Assembly: GCA_027214125.1 (NCBI GenBank)
Contig: JAPWHF010000015.1
Coordinates: forward strand, 1 to 64,000
Length of the DNA stretch: 64,000 nucleotides
Direction of reading: 5' to 3'
DNA from: Zoogloeaceae bacterium G21618-S1
GTDB lineage: Bacteria; Pseudomonadota; Gammaproteobacteria; Burkholderiales; Rhodocyclaceae
How positions within the stretch are numbered: position 1 is the first letter of the stretch; each line of letters opens with the position of its first letter. Positions 44,931-53,049 of the stretch are shown here, one piece after another. Under the pieces are notes generated by a model that worked only from the letters and a program-made list of their open reading frames with translations, had not been told where the DNA came from and made no database searches. A program made the translations under genes and the position numbers.

Positions 44931-45557
44931 ATGAAAATCCGCACACTCGCACTCGCCATCGGTCTGGCCCTGCCGGCCGCCGCCATGGCCCACACCACCT
45001 CCATCGGCTATGTCGCCGGCGTCAATCCGGGTGAAGTCACTTTCTGGACCGGTTCCTATGCCCACGGTGGCACACCGGTCAACGAGGCCGACCTGACGCT
45101 GGTCGGCGCCGCCGGCACGGTGTATGGCCCGGTGACCAAAGCGTTTGACATCACCCCGGTGGGCGTCAAGCCGTCCGGCCTGATCGACGGTACTAACAAC
45201 TTCTTCTGGGCCCAAAGCACGACCCCGGGCTTCAGCTATGACTTCCCGGTTGCCACCGACCCGAACCTGTTTGGCGGTGTCATCTGGTGGCAGGGTGTCA
45301 CCTTCACCGGGCTGAATGCCGGCACCTATGACGTCACCTGCGGCGCCACCTGCGGCACCACGCAGCAATGGGCTTCCTTGAGCACGGCGGGCAACATTCA
45401 GAACCTGTCCGGCGGTCTCAATCAGGACACCCTGCGCTTCGTCCTGCAAGCCGGCGACATCGGCGGCGGCGGCACCAACAATGTGCCGGAACCCGCTTCG
45501 CTGGCCCTGCTGGGCCTCGGCCTGGCCGGTCTGGCGCTGCGTCGCCGCAAGGCCTGA
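44931..45557 (+). CDS. PEP-CTERM sorting-domain protein
   Basis: The 208-residue exported protein has a Sec signal (about 1-20, ending AAAMA) and a C-terminal sorting signal: VPEPASLALLGLGLAGLAL followed by RRRKA. That tripartite PEP, helix and basic tail is recognised and cut by an exosortase, which is not encoded here. The middle is a beta-type, low-charge sequence with FWTGSYAHGG and a CGATCGTT cysteine pair. Start follows AAGGGGGAA. Such proteins belong to the exopolysaccharide or biofilm surface system of Gram-negative bacteria. Confidence 0.9.
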   Translation: MKIRTLALAIGLALPAAAMAHTTSIGYVAGVNPGEVTFWTGSYAHGGTPVNEADLTLVGAAGTVYGPVTKAFDITPVGVKPSGLIDGTNNFFWAQSTTPGFSYDFPVATDPNLFGGVIWWQGVTFTGLNAGTYDVTCGATCGTTQQWASLSTAGNIQNLSGGLNQDTLRFVLQAGDIGGGGTNNVPEPASLALLGLGLAGLALRRRKA

Positions 45558-45582
45558 GGCACGCAGTCACACCGCGTCAGAC

Positions 45583-45608
45583 ACGGCGACCGCGAGGTCG
45601 CCGTTTTT
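45583..45608 (+). terminator. Rho-independent terminator of the PEP-CTERM gene
   Basis: ACGGCGACC (45583-45591) and GGTCGCCGT (45596-45604) form a perfect nine-base stem with a four-base GCGA loop, followed by five T (45604-45608). It lies 26 bases after the stop codon. Confidence 0.92.
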
Positions 45609-45682
45609 CGTGGACGCCGACACCGCCGGCGAAGCAGCGATCGCGGTAGACTGCGCCGGTCCCGATCGCGAGCGTCTCCGCC

Positions 45683-46231
45683 ATGCCACGCCTGTCACCC
45701 CACCCCCGCCATCCCGCGCCGCCCGGCCTGCAACTCACCGCCGACGCGCGCCTCGATGCTGCCGCCGGCTTGCACCTGCGCTATGTCCTCACCGGGCCAA
45801 CCGACCGCCTCGCCATTCCCGCGCTGCGCCTGGCCTGCCCCGCCGACAACCTCTGGCAGCACACCTGCTTCGAGGCCTTTGTCGCGCTCGGCGGCGCGGC
45901 GGCCTACCGCGAGTTCAACTTCTCGCCCTCGCGCCAATGGGCGGTGTACGACTTCGATACCTACCGCCAGCGCACCAACACGCCCACACCGCCGTGGTCG
46001 GCCAACATCCGTATCGATCACCACGAGTCCGGCCTGAGCCTGCAGATCGCGCTGCCGCGGCACATGCTCCCCGCCAACGGCCGCGAGCCCCTGCAGATCG
46101 CGCTCACCGCCGTGCTCGAAGCCACCGACGGCCACCTCTCCTACTGGGCGCAGCGCCACCCCGCCGCCCAGCCCGACTTCCATCACCGCGAAAGCTTCGC
46201 GCTGATGCTTACCCTGGATGCGACCGCATGA
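45683..46231 (+). CDS. DOMON-like domain protein
   Basis: The 182-residue protein is beta-rich throughout. LWQHTCFEAFVAL and YREFNFSPSRQWAVYDFDTYR (about 57-95) are characteristic of the small bacterial DOMON-like family. There is no signal peptide, so it seems cytoplasmic, unlike most DOMON domains. It overlaps the NamZ-like gene by ATGA. This pairing is recurrent in betaproteobacteria in my experience of such genomes. The ligand, possibly a sugar or haem, is unknown. Confidence 0.8.
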   Translation: MPRLSPHPRHPAPPGLQLTADARLDAAAGLHLRYVLTGPTDRLAIPALRLACPADNLWQHTCFEAFVALGGAAAYREFNFSPSRQWAVYDFDTYRQRTNTPTPPWSANIRIDHHESGLSLQIALPRHMLPANGREPLQIALTAVLEATDGHLSYWAQRHPAAQPDFHHRESFALMLTLDATA

Positions 46232-47430
46232 AATTCGGCATCGACCGCCTCATCTCCGAGCCCGCCCTGCGCCGCCCGCTCGCCGGCAAACGCGTCGCCC
46301 TGCTCGCCCACCCGGCCTCGGTCACCGCCGACCTCACCCACAGCCTCGACGCCCTCGCCGCCCTGCCCGACCTGAATCTCACCGCCGCCTTCGGCCCCCA
46401 GCACGGCCTGCGCGGCGACAAGCAGGACAACATGATGGAGTCGCCCGACTTCACCGACCCGGCCCACGGCATCCCCGTCTTCAGCCTCTACGGCGAAGTG
46501 CGCCGCCCCACCGACGCCATGATGGCCAGCTTCGACGTGCTGCTGGTCGACCTGCAAGACCTCGGCTGCCGCATCTACACCTTCATCACCACCCTGCGCT
46601 ACGTGCTCGAAGCCGCCGCCGCGCACGGCAAGGCCGTGTGGGTGCTCGACCGGCCCAACCCCGCCGGCCGACCGGTCGAAGGCCTCACCCTGCGTGAAGA
46701 CTGGCAGAGCTTCGTCGGCGCCGGCCCCATGCCCATGCGCCACGGCCTCACCATGGGCGAACTGGCGCGCTGGTTTGTCGCCACGCTAGGGCTCGATGTC
46801 GACTACCAGGTCATCCCCATGACCGGCTGGCAGCCCGACGCCGCGCCCGGCTACGGCTGGCCCCTCGGCGAGCGCAGCTGGGTCAACCCCAGCCCCAACG
46901 CCCCCAACCTCTCCATGGCCCGCGCCTACGCCGGCACCGTCATGCTCGAAGGCACCACCCTCTCCGAAGGGCGCGGCACCACCCGCCCGCTTGAAGTCTT
47001 CGGCGCCCCCGACCTCGACGCCGCCGCCCTGCTGCGCGACATGCACACCCTCGCGCCCCAATGGCTGCAAGGCTGCCGCCTGCGCGAATGCTGGTTCGAG
47101 CCGACCTTTCACAAGCACGCCGGCACGCAGTGTCACGGGGTGCAGATTCACGTCGACGACGGCGCCTACCAGCACGAGCGCTTCCAGCCATGGCGGCTGC
47201 AGGCGCTGGCGTTCAAGGCCGTTCTGCGCCAGCGGGCGGACTATCCGCTATGGCGGGATTTTGCCTACGAGTATGAGTACGACCGGCTGGCGATTGACCT
47301 GATCAATGGCTCGCCCTTGTTGCGGGGGTGGGTTGAGGATGCGTCTGCTACGCCAGCAGATCTGGAGGCGATCACCGCGCCGGATGAAGTGGCTTGGCGG
47401 GAGGCTCGGTTGCCGTTCTTGTTGTATTGA
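46228..47430 (+). CDS. DUF1343 protein, NamZ-type exo-beta-N-acetylmuramidase-like
   Basis: The 400-residue protein covers the whole DUF1343 family: GKRVALLAHPASV, FGPQHGLRGDKQDNM, VFSLYGEVRRPT, LLVDLQDLGCRIYTFITT split around DLQDLGCR, and NPNAPNL-like NPSPNAPNLSM. The B. subtilis member NamZ removes N-acetylmuramic acid from muropeptide ends. Here there is no signal peptide, so a cytoplasmic role in cell-wall recycling is more likely. The ATG at 46228 overlaps the DOMON-like gene stop. Functional transfer from NamZ is inferred. Confidence 0.85.
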   Translation: MKFGIDRLISEPALRRPLAGKRVALLAHPASVTADLTHSLDALAALPDLNLTAAFGPQHGLRGDKQDNMMESPDFTDPAHGIPVFSLYGEVRRPTDAMMASFDVLLVDLQDLGCRIYTFITTLRYVLEAAAAHGKAVWVLDRPNPAGRPVEGLTLREDWQSFVGAGPMPMRHGLTMGELARWFVATLGLDVDYQVIPMTGWQPDAAPGYGWPLGERSWVNPSPNAPNLSMARAYAGTVMLEGTTLSEGRGTTRPLEVFGAPDLDAAALLRDMHTLAPQWLQGCRLRECWFEPTFHKHAGTQCHGVQIHVDDGAYQHERFQPWRLQALAFKAVLRQRADYPLWRDFAYEYEYDRLAIDLINGSPLLRGWVEDASATPADLEAITAPDEVAWREARLPFLLY

Positions 47431-47469
47431 TCTGTTTGTTGGCGACTCGTTACTACATTGCCTTCGGCC

Positions 47470-47670
47470 GGCTTGGATTGGCCGGGTCTCGCCCCGGCGG
47501 GCGACCTACTTTCTTGCTCGTGCAAGAAAGCTAGGCAAAGAAGCACGGCCCGCTTTCGCGCCCCTGCGGGGTCCCCGCCCTACGGACGCACCGGGCGGGG
47601 TGCTTCGCAAACTCGCCCTGCGGGCTCAAACAGCGAAGCCCCTCTTTCCGCCCGGCACATCCTCCGGTTG
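47470..47670 (+). repeat. dispersed intergenic repeat, copy A
   Basis: The 494-base gap between 47430 and 47925 is dominated by this repeat. It shares an exact 25-base block (47480-47504) and a 28-base block with one mismatch (47606-47633) with copy B at 49085-49285, in opposite orientation. Between the blocks lies a hairpin, TTTCTTGC and GCAAGAAA with a four-base loop. Similar intergenic repeats are common in beta- and gammaproteobacterial genomes and often give false small ORFs. No gene is supported here. Confidence 0.75.
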
Positions 47671-47924
47671 GCGCGGCAGAGGGCGGGAGATTCGTATCCG
47701 TTTCGACTTTTTTTGTGGCAGTCTGTGAGGGTTGAAAGCGAGTCCGCGGGGCACCGATCGTCTGGAAGTCTTTATGTCGCATTCCAAGACTTGACCCTCG
47801 CCTTCCCACGGGAACCCAGAAAAATCAAGGTGCTGGGCCCCCGCCTGCGCCATTGCGCTTGTCATGATCACGGTATAGTCAATCTCCGCGTCAGACAAAA
47901 CCGGAATCGCTCAGGAAATTCACC

Positions 47925-48920
47925 ATGGCAATTTTCCGCTGCAACAAATGTAGCCACCTCCAAGAGCAGCTAGACAGTCTGCTTGGCGAAACCATCGCCT
48001 GCCCAAAGTGCGGGCAGGCGGCGCCAGTGTACGGCACGATATTCTTCATCGGTCGCCTGCTCGACAAGTATTTCGATGCGCAACGCACAATTGCCCGACT
48101 CAAGACCCCACCTGCGGGCGAGCCCAGCCATCCATCGGCTACTGCTGAGGCACTTTTACCGCTCGATGAAATCGATTTTTCCAACACCGACCATTTCGCT
48201 TCCGAGTTACAGCACGGGCCAATCTACGACTGGTTCAGACGCAAGCAGATCACGGTTCAAGCCAACATGCGTAGCGTCGACACCACCGGCTTCTTCGATG
48301 AGGTGGCGATCAGCATCGGCAGCAATCTGCCGGTGCTGAAAGAGGTGCTCGAACGTATCCGCTGGGCACAGCAAAAGGAATACGCAAGCACGACAATTCA
48401 TTTCAAGAACAAATCAGCGGCCGAGGTGCGTGACATTTCCGCGTTCTGCCAGCAGCTGTACGACTTCTCGTTCGTCGCCAAGTGCTTCCACAACCGCCAC
48501 GAAAACAATGTCCGCCTGGTCCTGCAAACGGCGCCGGCCATCTGCGATTTCTTCAACGGCGAGTGGCTGGAGTGGTATGCCCTGATGAGCTGCCTGCAAT
48601 ACACCAAAGAACGCAAAAAACGTTTTTCCTGCGCGCGCAATCTCACGATCACACTACCAAATGAGCAAAGTTACGAACTCGATGTCTTCATGCTGATCGA
48701 CGGCGACCAACCGATCTGCGTCGAATGCAAGACTGGCGAGTTCCGGCAGAACATTGACAAATATCTGACCCTGCGCAAACGTCTGGGAATCCCCGGCAAG
48801 AACTTCATCATGTGCGTCACCGGGCTCAGCGCGGAGCACGCCAAGGGGCTGTCGAGCATGTACGACCTGAGCTTCAGCAATGAGCAAGACCTTCCCGCCG
48901 GACTCGCCCGCCTTTTTTGA
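47925..48920 (+). CDS. zinc-ribbon protein with PD-(D/E)XK nuclease-like C-terminus
   Basis: The 331-residue protein starts with a zinc ribbon (Cys 6, Cys 9, Cys 26, Cys 29). The middle has no domain I know. The C-terminal 120 residues follow the nuclease core of DUF1887/Card1-like proteins: GEWLEWY (Glu 216), SYELDVFML (Asp 253) and ICVECKTGE (Glu 267, Lys 269), i.e. the E-D-ExK set, but no CARF domain is visible. AGGAAA precedes the start. The base composition is lower in GC than its neighbours, and inverted repeat copies flank the gene, suggesting acquisition. A defence or DNA/RNA-processing role is inferred; the activity is untested. Confidence 0.75.
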   Translation: MAIFRCNKCSHLQEQLDSLLGETIACPKCGQAAPVYGTIFFIGRLLDKYFDAQRTIARLKTPPAGEPSHPSATAEALLPLDEIDFSNTDHFASELQHGPIYDWFRRKQITVQANMRSVDTTGFFDEVAISIGSNLPVLKEVLERIRWAQQKEYASTTIHFKNKSAAEVRDISAFCQQLYDFSFVAKCFHNRHENNVRLVLQTAPAICDFFNGEWLEWYALMSCLQYTKERKKRFSCARNLTITLPNEQSYELDVFMLIDGDQPICVECKTGEFRQNIDKYLTLRKRLGIPGKNFIMCVTGLSAEHAKGLSSMYDLSFSNEQDLPAGLARLF

Positions 48921-48924
48921 GCCC

Positions 48925-49007
48925 TCGTAGGGTGCAATCACCGAAGGGCATTGCACCAATTTAACGGTTGAGCGGTGCAATACGGCTGCGCCTAGTGCAC
49001 CCTACGA
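48925..49007. repeat. palindromic REP-like element
   Basis: TCGTAGGGTGCA (48925-48936) is repeated exactly inverted as TGCACCCTACGA (48996-49007), and GGTGCAAT/ATTGCACC arms lie inside. The unit resembles the intergenic palindromes with TAGGGTGCAAT found in many proteobacteria. It begins five bases after the nuclease gene stop and could cap its transcript. Confidence 0.7.
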
Positions 49008-49587
49008 GCCATGTACGGTGATGCCATTGCGGGCAATGGCGAAGCCGAGCCCGCGTGCCATTCCCCTTCTGTACCGCCGAACGGAGAACGCGACCGGCGG
49101 GAATTGTCGTGTCGCCTGTTTGAGCCCGAAGGGCGAGTTTGCGACACGACCCGCCGGCCGCGGGCGGAGTGAGGGCACCGGCGAAGCCGGCGGTACAGCG
49201 GGGGCGTTTTCTTGGTGACTTCTTTGTCGCTACAAAGAAGTTACTCGCCCGCCGGGGCGAGACCCGGCCAACGAACCGTCGAAAAGCCGATGACAAAACG
49301 AGGACCGATGGCCGGTTAAAACCGGCCCCACCACTCGGCTTCGGCCACCATCGATACCGCCCCGCTGTGATCGAGCGACCAAACTTCAGCCGCGCGATCC
49401 CAACCAGTGCGCCGTTGAGCAAAAACGGATCGACATCGAAAGTCGGCCGCTCGACCCGGTAGTCGAAGCGCGTGAGCAGAAGTCCGTCGGTATGCCGCGC
49501 GGCGGAACCGGCCAGCGGGGTGGCGATGAGCCGGCCGCGCACGACGAGGACGGGGTCGCCCCGTTCTGAAACCTGCGTAAATGACAC
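48961..49587 (-). CDS. doubtful ORF, partly repeat-derived; possible gene remnant
   Basis: A 208-codon frame covers this stretch. Its second half is only the translation of repeat copy B (RVSPRRASNFF and ALRAQTGD are typical repeat-derived peptides). The first 85 codons (49333-49587) have protein-like composition, with VLVVRGRLIATPLAG and FDYRVERPTFDVDP, and the neighbouring frame offers a hydrophobic start at 49624 (ALLVVILVTLACVIYAG). These could be pieces of one frameshifted membrane-anchored gene cut by the repeat. I do not recognise it. Confidence 0.2.
   Translation of the reverse strand: MSFTQVSERGDPVLVVRGRLIATPLAGSAARHTDGLLLTRFDYRVERPTFDVDPFLLNGALVGIARLKFGRSITAGRYRWWPKPSGGAGFNRPSVLVLSSAFRRFVGRVSPRRASNFFVATKKSPRKRPRCTAGFAGALTPPAAGGSCRKLALRAQTGDTTIPAGRVLRSAVQKGNGTRARLRHCPQWHHRTWLVGCTRRSRIAPLNR
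49085..49285 (-). repeat. dispersed intergenic repeat, copy B (inverted relative to copy A)
   Basis: This copy carries the reverse complement of the 25-base block at 49245-49269 and of the 28-base block, with one change, at 49116-49143. The hairpin between them is CTTCTTTGT and ACAAAGAAG. With copy A it brackets the nuclease-like gene. The gap 48921-49723 holds these repeats, one doubtful ORF and the promoter of the next gene. Confidence 0.75.
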
Positions 49588-49672
49588 ACGCCAGCGTGAC
49601 CAAAATCACGACAAGCAAGGCCATATGCGGCCGTGCACCATGGTTTTGTGCGCTGGGTCAAAAACCCTATTC

Positions 49673-49686
49673 TTGATATGGATTAA
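49673..49686 (+). promoter_or_regulatory. candidate FNR/ANR box upstream of the cytochrome c gene
   Basis: TTGATATGGATTAA matches the FNR consensus TTGAT-N4-ATCAA at nine of ten defined positions. Its centre is about 44 bases before the start codon. It would let an FNR/ANR-type regulator tune the cytochrome to oxygen supply. No -10 box is clear. Confidence 0.6.
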
Positions 49687-49723
49687 TTTTGCGCTTTGTT
49701 GCAAAACCGCAAGAGAGGGTGTC

Positions 49724-50368
49724 ATGGGCTGGGTCTGGCGTCGCCGGGTGGCGGTAATCATGTTTGGCGTGTGCATGGGGGCGGCGGCGCTGCCGGTTTG
49801 GGCCGATGAGGCGGCGGCTTTGCTCACACAACTCAGCGACGATGCGCAAGCCCGCGCCAAGGCGATCGAGCATGGGCGCGGCCTTGCTACCTTCTGTGCC
49901 AACTGTCATGGCGCACAGGGGGTGAGTTCCATTCCGGAGGTGCCGAACCTGGCGGCGCAGAACCCGGATTACCTGCTCGCACAGATCAACGCTTTCGTCA
50001 GCGGAAAACGCAAGAACGCTTTCATGGAAGGCTTGATGCGCGTGATGGAACCGGCGGACAAGGCGGCCCTGGTGGTATTTTTTTCCTCGCTCGCGGCACC
50101 GACGCCTCGCCCGGCCACTGCAAACGACATGGCGGCCGGCAAGGCCGCCTTCAGCAAAATCTGCGCCCGCTGCCATGGTGAAGCCGCGCACGGCAGCGAG
50201 ACGACGCCCCGACTGGCCGGGCAGCAAGCGGACTACCTTCGCGTGACCCTCCATCGGTATCTGACGATGTCGGGCGAGCGTTTCTACGCGCCGATGACGG
50301 CAGCCGTCTATCAATTGGGCGAGAAGAATATCGACCCAGTCATCGCCTATCTGGGGAGCTTGAAGTAA
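49724..50368 (+). CDS. di-haem cytochrome c4-like protein
   Basis: The 214-residue periplasmic protein has a signal peptide ending VWA (about 27) and two haem c motifs, CANCH (58-62) and CARCH (147-151). Each is in a roughly 90-residue half with the axial Met expected in LMRVMEP and MTAAVY-type segments. The two-domain layout and length match cytochrome c4, an electron carrier to terminal oxidases. The start at 49724 follows AGAGAGGG; the long frame upstream to 49472 has no support. An FNR-type box lies in front. Confidence 0.9.
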   Translation: MGWVWRRRVAVIMFGVCMGAAALPVWADEAAALLTQLSDDAQARAKAIEHGRGLATFCANCHGAQGVSSIPEVPNLAAQNPDYLLAQINAFVSGKRKNAFMEGLMRVMEPADKAALVVFFSSLAAPTPRPATANDMAAGKAAFSKICARCHGEAAHGSETTPRLAGQQADYLRVTLHRYLTMSGERFYAPMTAAVYQLGEKNIDPVIAYLGSLK

Positions 50369-50589
50369 CGACCAGCACCGGGCGCAACCTGGCTGCGCCA
50401 ATGCGGCACTGGCGCGCCCACACATTGGTGGGCCGCGAGGCACTCAGCCGACGGAGTGAGGTGTTTCCGCACAGGCAAGGACAACGCCGACGGTGACAGT
50501 ACGTGTCCTAGTGTGGCGCATGCCTCGGCACAGCCGATACATCGGCTTACAATGGCGGCTTCTCCCGCCCGCCCGACACGAGCCCCCTC

Positions 50590-51531
50590 ATGAACGACGC
50601 CCTGCGCATCTTCGCCGGCAATTCCAATGATCCGCTGGCCCGCGAAATCTGCAGCAAGCTCGGCATTCCGCTCAGCCCGCTGGAAATCGCCCGTTTCTCG
50701 AACGACAACCTGCATGTGCAGGTGATGGCCAATGTGCGCGAGCGCGACGTATTTGTGGTGCAGTCCTTCACCGAGCCGGTGAGCGACCACATCATGGAGT
50801 TGATGATCACACTCGACGCGCTGCGCAGCGCCTCGGCGCGGCGGGTGACGGCGGTGATTCCGTATTACTCCTACGCCCGTTCCGACAAAAAGGACGCGCC
50901 GCGCATCTCGATTACCGGCCGGCTGGTGGCCGACATGCTGCGCACGGCGGGCGCCGACCGGGTGCTGACCATGGATTTGCACGCCGACCAGGTGCATGGC
51001 TTTTTCACCATGCCGGTCGACCACCTCACCGCGATCCCTACCATCGCCGAGCATTTCCGCCAGCATTACGACATCTCCAACATGGTGGCGGTGGCGACCG
51101 ACGCGGGCGGCGCCAAGCGCGCGGGGCGGTTCTCGGAGCGGCTGGGCATCCCGATGGCGATCATCGACAAGCGCCGCATCAGCGACACCCAAGTCAAGCA
51201 GGGGCAGGTGATCGGTGAGGTGAAGGGGCGCGACGCGGTGATTTTTGAAGACGAAATCTCCACCGGCGGCACACTCATCACCACCATCGACACCCTGCGC
51301 GAAGCGGGCGCCCGCACCATCCACGCCGGCGCAGTGCACGGCGTGCTGTGCGGGCCGGCGATCGAGCGCCTGCGCGAGGCACCGATCGAATCCATCGTGG
51401 TGACCAACACGGTGCAGATCCCCGAGCACAAGCATCTGGACAAGCTCACCGTGCTGACCATCGCGCCGCTGCTGGCCTCGGCCATCGAGCGCATTCATAG
51501 CGGCGAGAGCGTGGGCGCGCTGTTCGAGTAG
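50590..51531 (+). CDS. prs: ribose-phosphate pyrophosphokinase homologue
   Basis: The 313-residue protein has the PRPP synthetase features: YYSYARSDKKDAPRISITGR flexible-loop region, VLTMDLHADQVHGFF, and the PRPP-binding loop VIFEDEISTGGTLI, with normal length. The ATP loop reads YARSDKKD rather than the YARQDRK of the main bacterial enzyme, so it belongs to a divergent branch and may be a second isozyme. It should make phosphoribosyl pyrophosphate from ribose 5-phosphate and ATP. It is not next to ispE or a 50S L25 gene as the housekeeping prs often is. Confidence 0.85.
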   Translation: MNDALRIFAGNSNDPLAREICSKLGIPLSPLEIARFSNDNLHVQVMANVRERDVFVVQSFTEPVSDHIMELMITLDALRSASARRVTAVIPYYSYARSDKKDAPRISITGRLVADMLRTAGADRVLTMDLHADQVHGFFTMPVDHLTAIPTIAEHFRQHYDISNMVAVATDAGGAKRAGRFSERLGIPMAIIDKRRISDTQVKQGQVIGEVKGRDAVIFEDEISTGGTLITTIDTLREAGARTIHAGAVHGVLCGPAIERLREAPIESIVVTNTVQIPEHKHLDKLTVLTIAPLLASAIERIHSGESVGALFE

Positions 51532-51597
51532 GTTGCCGCGCTGGCCGGCACGGCGGGCAACGGCTAGACTCGACGCTTACCTCCCGAGCACACCGTC

Positions 51598-52512
51598 ATG
51601 CCGGTCTCACTCGCCTATCTTGGCGTCATCCTTATCTGGTCCACCACGCCGCTGGCCATCCAGTGGAGCACCGAGGGCACGGGCTTTGCCTTTGCGGTGC
51701 TCTCGCGCATGGTGATTGGCGTCGTCATTGGCGCGGCCATCCTGATCGCCGGCCGCATCCGCTTTCCGCTGCACAGCAAGGCGCGTCAGTCCTATCTGGT
51801 GGGCGGCCTCGGCCTGCTCGCCGGCATGGGCTTTACCTATTGGGCGGCGCGCTATGTGCACTCGGGGCTGATCTCGGTGATGTTCGGCCTCTCGCCGCTG
51901 GTCGCGGGCGTGATGGCAGCGCTGTGGCTGGGCGAGCGCTCACTGACCCGGCCACGCGTGATCGGCGCCGCGCTCGGGCTGCTCGGGCTGGCCGTCATTT
52001 TTCTGCACGGCGGCACACGCGGTGGCCCCCATGCCATGGCCGGCCTCGGCGCCTTGCTGATTGCGGTGGTGTGCTACACCTCGGCCATGGTGTGGCTCAA
52101 ACGCATCGGCGACGACAGCCCGCCCATGGCCACCACGGTGGGCACGCTCAGCGTCTCGCTGCCCGGCTTTGCGCTGCTGTGGTGGCTCACCGACGGCACG
52201 CTGCCCGAGAGCATTCCGCTGCGCGCCGGCGCGGCCATCGTTTACCTTGGCGTGTTCGGCTCGGTGATCGGCTTTGCGCTCTATTACTACTGCATCCGCC
52301 ACATGGAGGCCTCGCGCGTGGCGCTCATCACCCTGATGACACCGGTGCTGGCGCTGCTGCTCGGTCAGGCACTCAACGGCGAAGAGACCGGCCCGCGCCT
52401 GTGGGCGGGCACGGCGATGATCCTCGCCGGGCTGGCCATCTACCAGTGGGAGAGCCTGCGTGGCTGGCAGCGTGGGCGCCGCGAGCGCCGGCAATCGGCG
52501 CCGGGCGTATAA
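51598..52512 (+). CDS. EamA/DMT-family transporter
   Basis: The 304-residue protein has ten helices in two EamA repeats (about 1-135 and 150-285). Typical segments are IWSTTPLAIQWS in repeat one and YLGVFGSVIGFALYYYCIRHM with LMTPVLALLLG in repeat two. Members export amino acids or other small metabolites, or take up nucleotide sugars; the substrate is unknown. A TATAAT for the next gene overlaps its stop codon. Confidence 0.9.
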   Translation: MPVSLAYLGVILIWSTTPLAIQWSTEGTGFAFAVLSRMVIGVVIGAAILIAGRIRFPLHSKARQSYLVGGLGLLAGMGFTYWAARYVHSGLISVMFGLSPLVAGVMAALWLGERSLTRPRVIGAALGLLGLAVIFLHGGTRGGPHAMAGLGALLIAVVCYTSAMVWLKRIGDDSPPMATTVGTLSVSLPGFALLWWLTDGTLPESIPLRAGAAIVYLGVFGSVIGFALYYYCIRHMEASRVALITLMTPVLALLLGQALNGEETGPRLWAGTAMILAGLAIYQWESLRGWQRGRRERRQSAPGV

Positions 52513-52543
52513 TCAGCGTTTCCTGATAAACGGAGTCACTGCC

Positions 52544-52984
52544 ATGCGTACCTGGCTGATCGCGGCCCTCGCCGGCCTGAGTTTTTCCGCCGTGGCTGAC
52601 ACGGTCAACATCGACGACGCCACGCTTGAGCGCCTGCGCGCCGAAGGCGTACCGGTGGTCGACATCCGCACGGCGTCCGAGTGGCAGCAGACCGGCATCG
52701 TGCCGGGCAGCCACCTGCTCACCTTTTTCGACAATCGCGGCGAAGCCGAGCCCGAGGCCTGGCTGGCGCGTCTGCAAGCCATCGCCAAACCCGGCCAGCC
52801 GGTGGTGCTGATCTGCCGCAGCGGCAACCGCAGCACCGTGGTCAGCCGTTTTCTCACCGAGAACGCCGGCTACGCCAAGGTGTACAACGTCGAGTCCGGC
52901 ATTCGCGGCTGGGTGAAGGCCGAGCACCCGGTGGTCAAAGCGGTCGAAGCAGCCTCCACCTGCGAGCGCGCCAGCGCCTGCTGA
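52544..52984 (+). CDS. periplasmic rhodanese-like protein
   Basis: The 146-residue protein has a signal peptide (about 1-18, ending AVA) and a single rhodanese domain. The N-terminal VPVVDIRTASEW and the active loop CRSGNRS (Cys 91) are intact, so sulfur transfer is chemically possible. The start at 52544 is backed by GGAG. It precedes a redox protein with glutaredoxin motif by 65 bases, which may reflect a shared role in thiol or sulfur handling. Confidence 0.88.
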   Translation: MRTWLIAALAGLSFSAVADTVNIDDATLERLRAEGVPVVDIRTASEWQQTGIVPGSHLLTFFDNRGEAEPEAWLARLQAIAKPGQPVVLICRSGNRSTVVSRFLTENAGYAKVYNVESGIRGWVKAEHPVVKAVEAASTCERASAC

Positions 52985-53049
52985 TGTAAGCCTCGCCCCG
53001 CCTCAACGGTCTGACGTGCACACAAGCGCATTTCAGCGGAGGCGGCACC

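Noticed and set aside
47458-47973. 171-codon frame across repeat copy A
   Set aside because: The peptide is typical of translated intergenic repeats and runs into the start of the nuclease gene in another frame.
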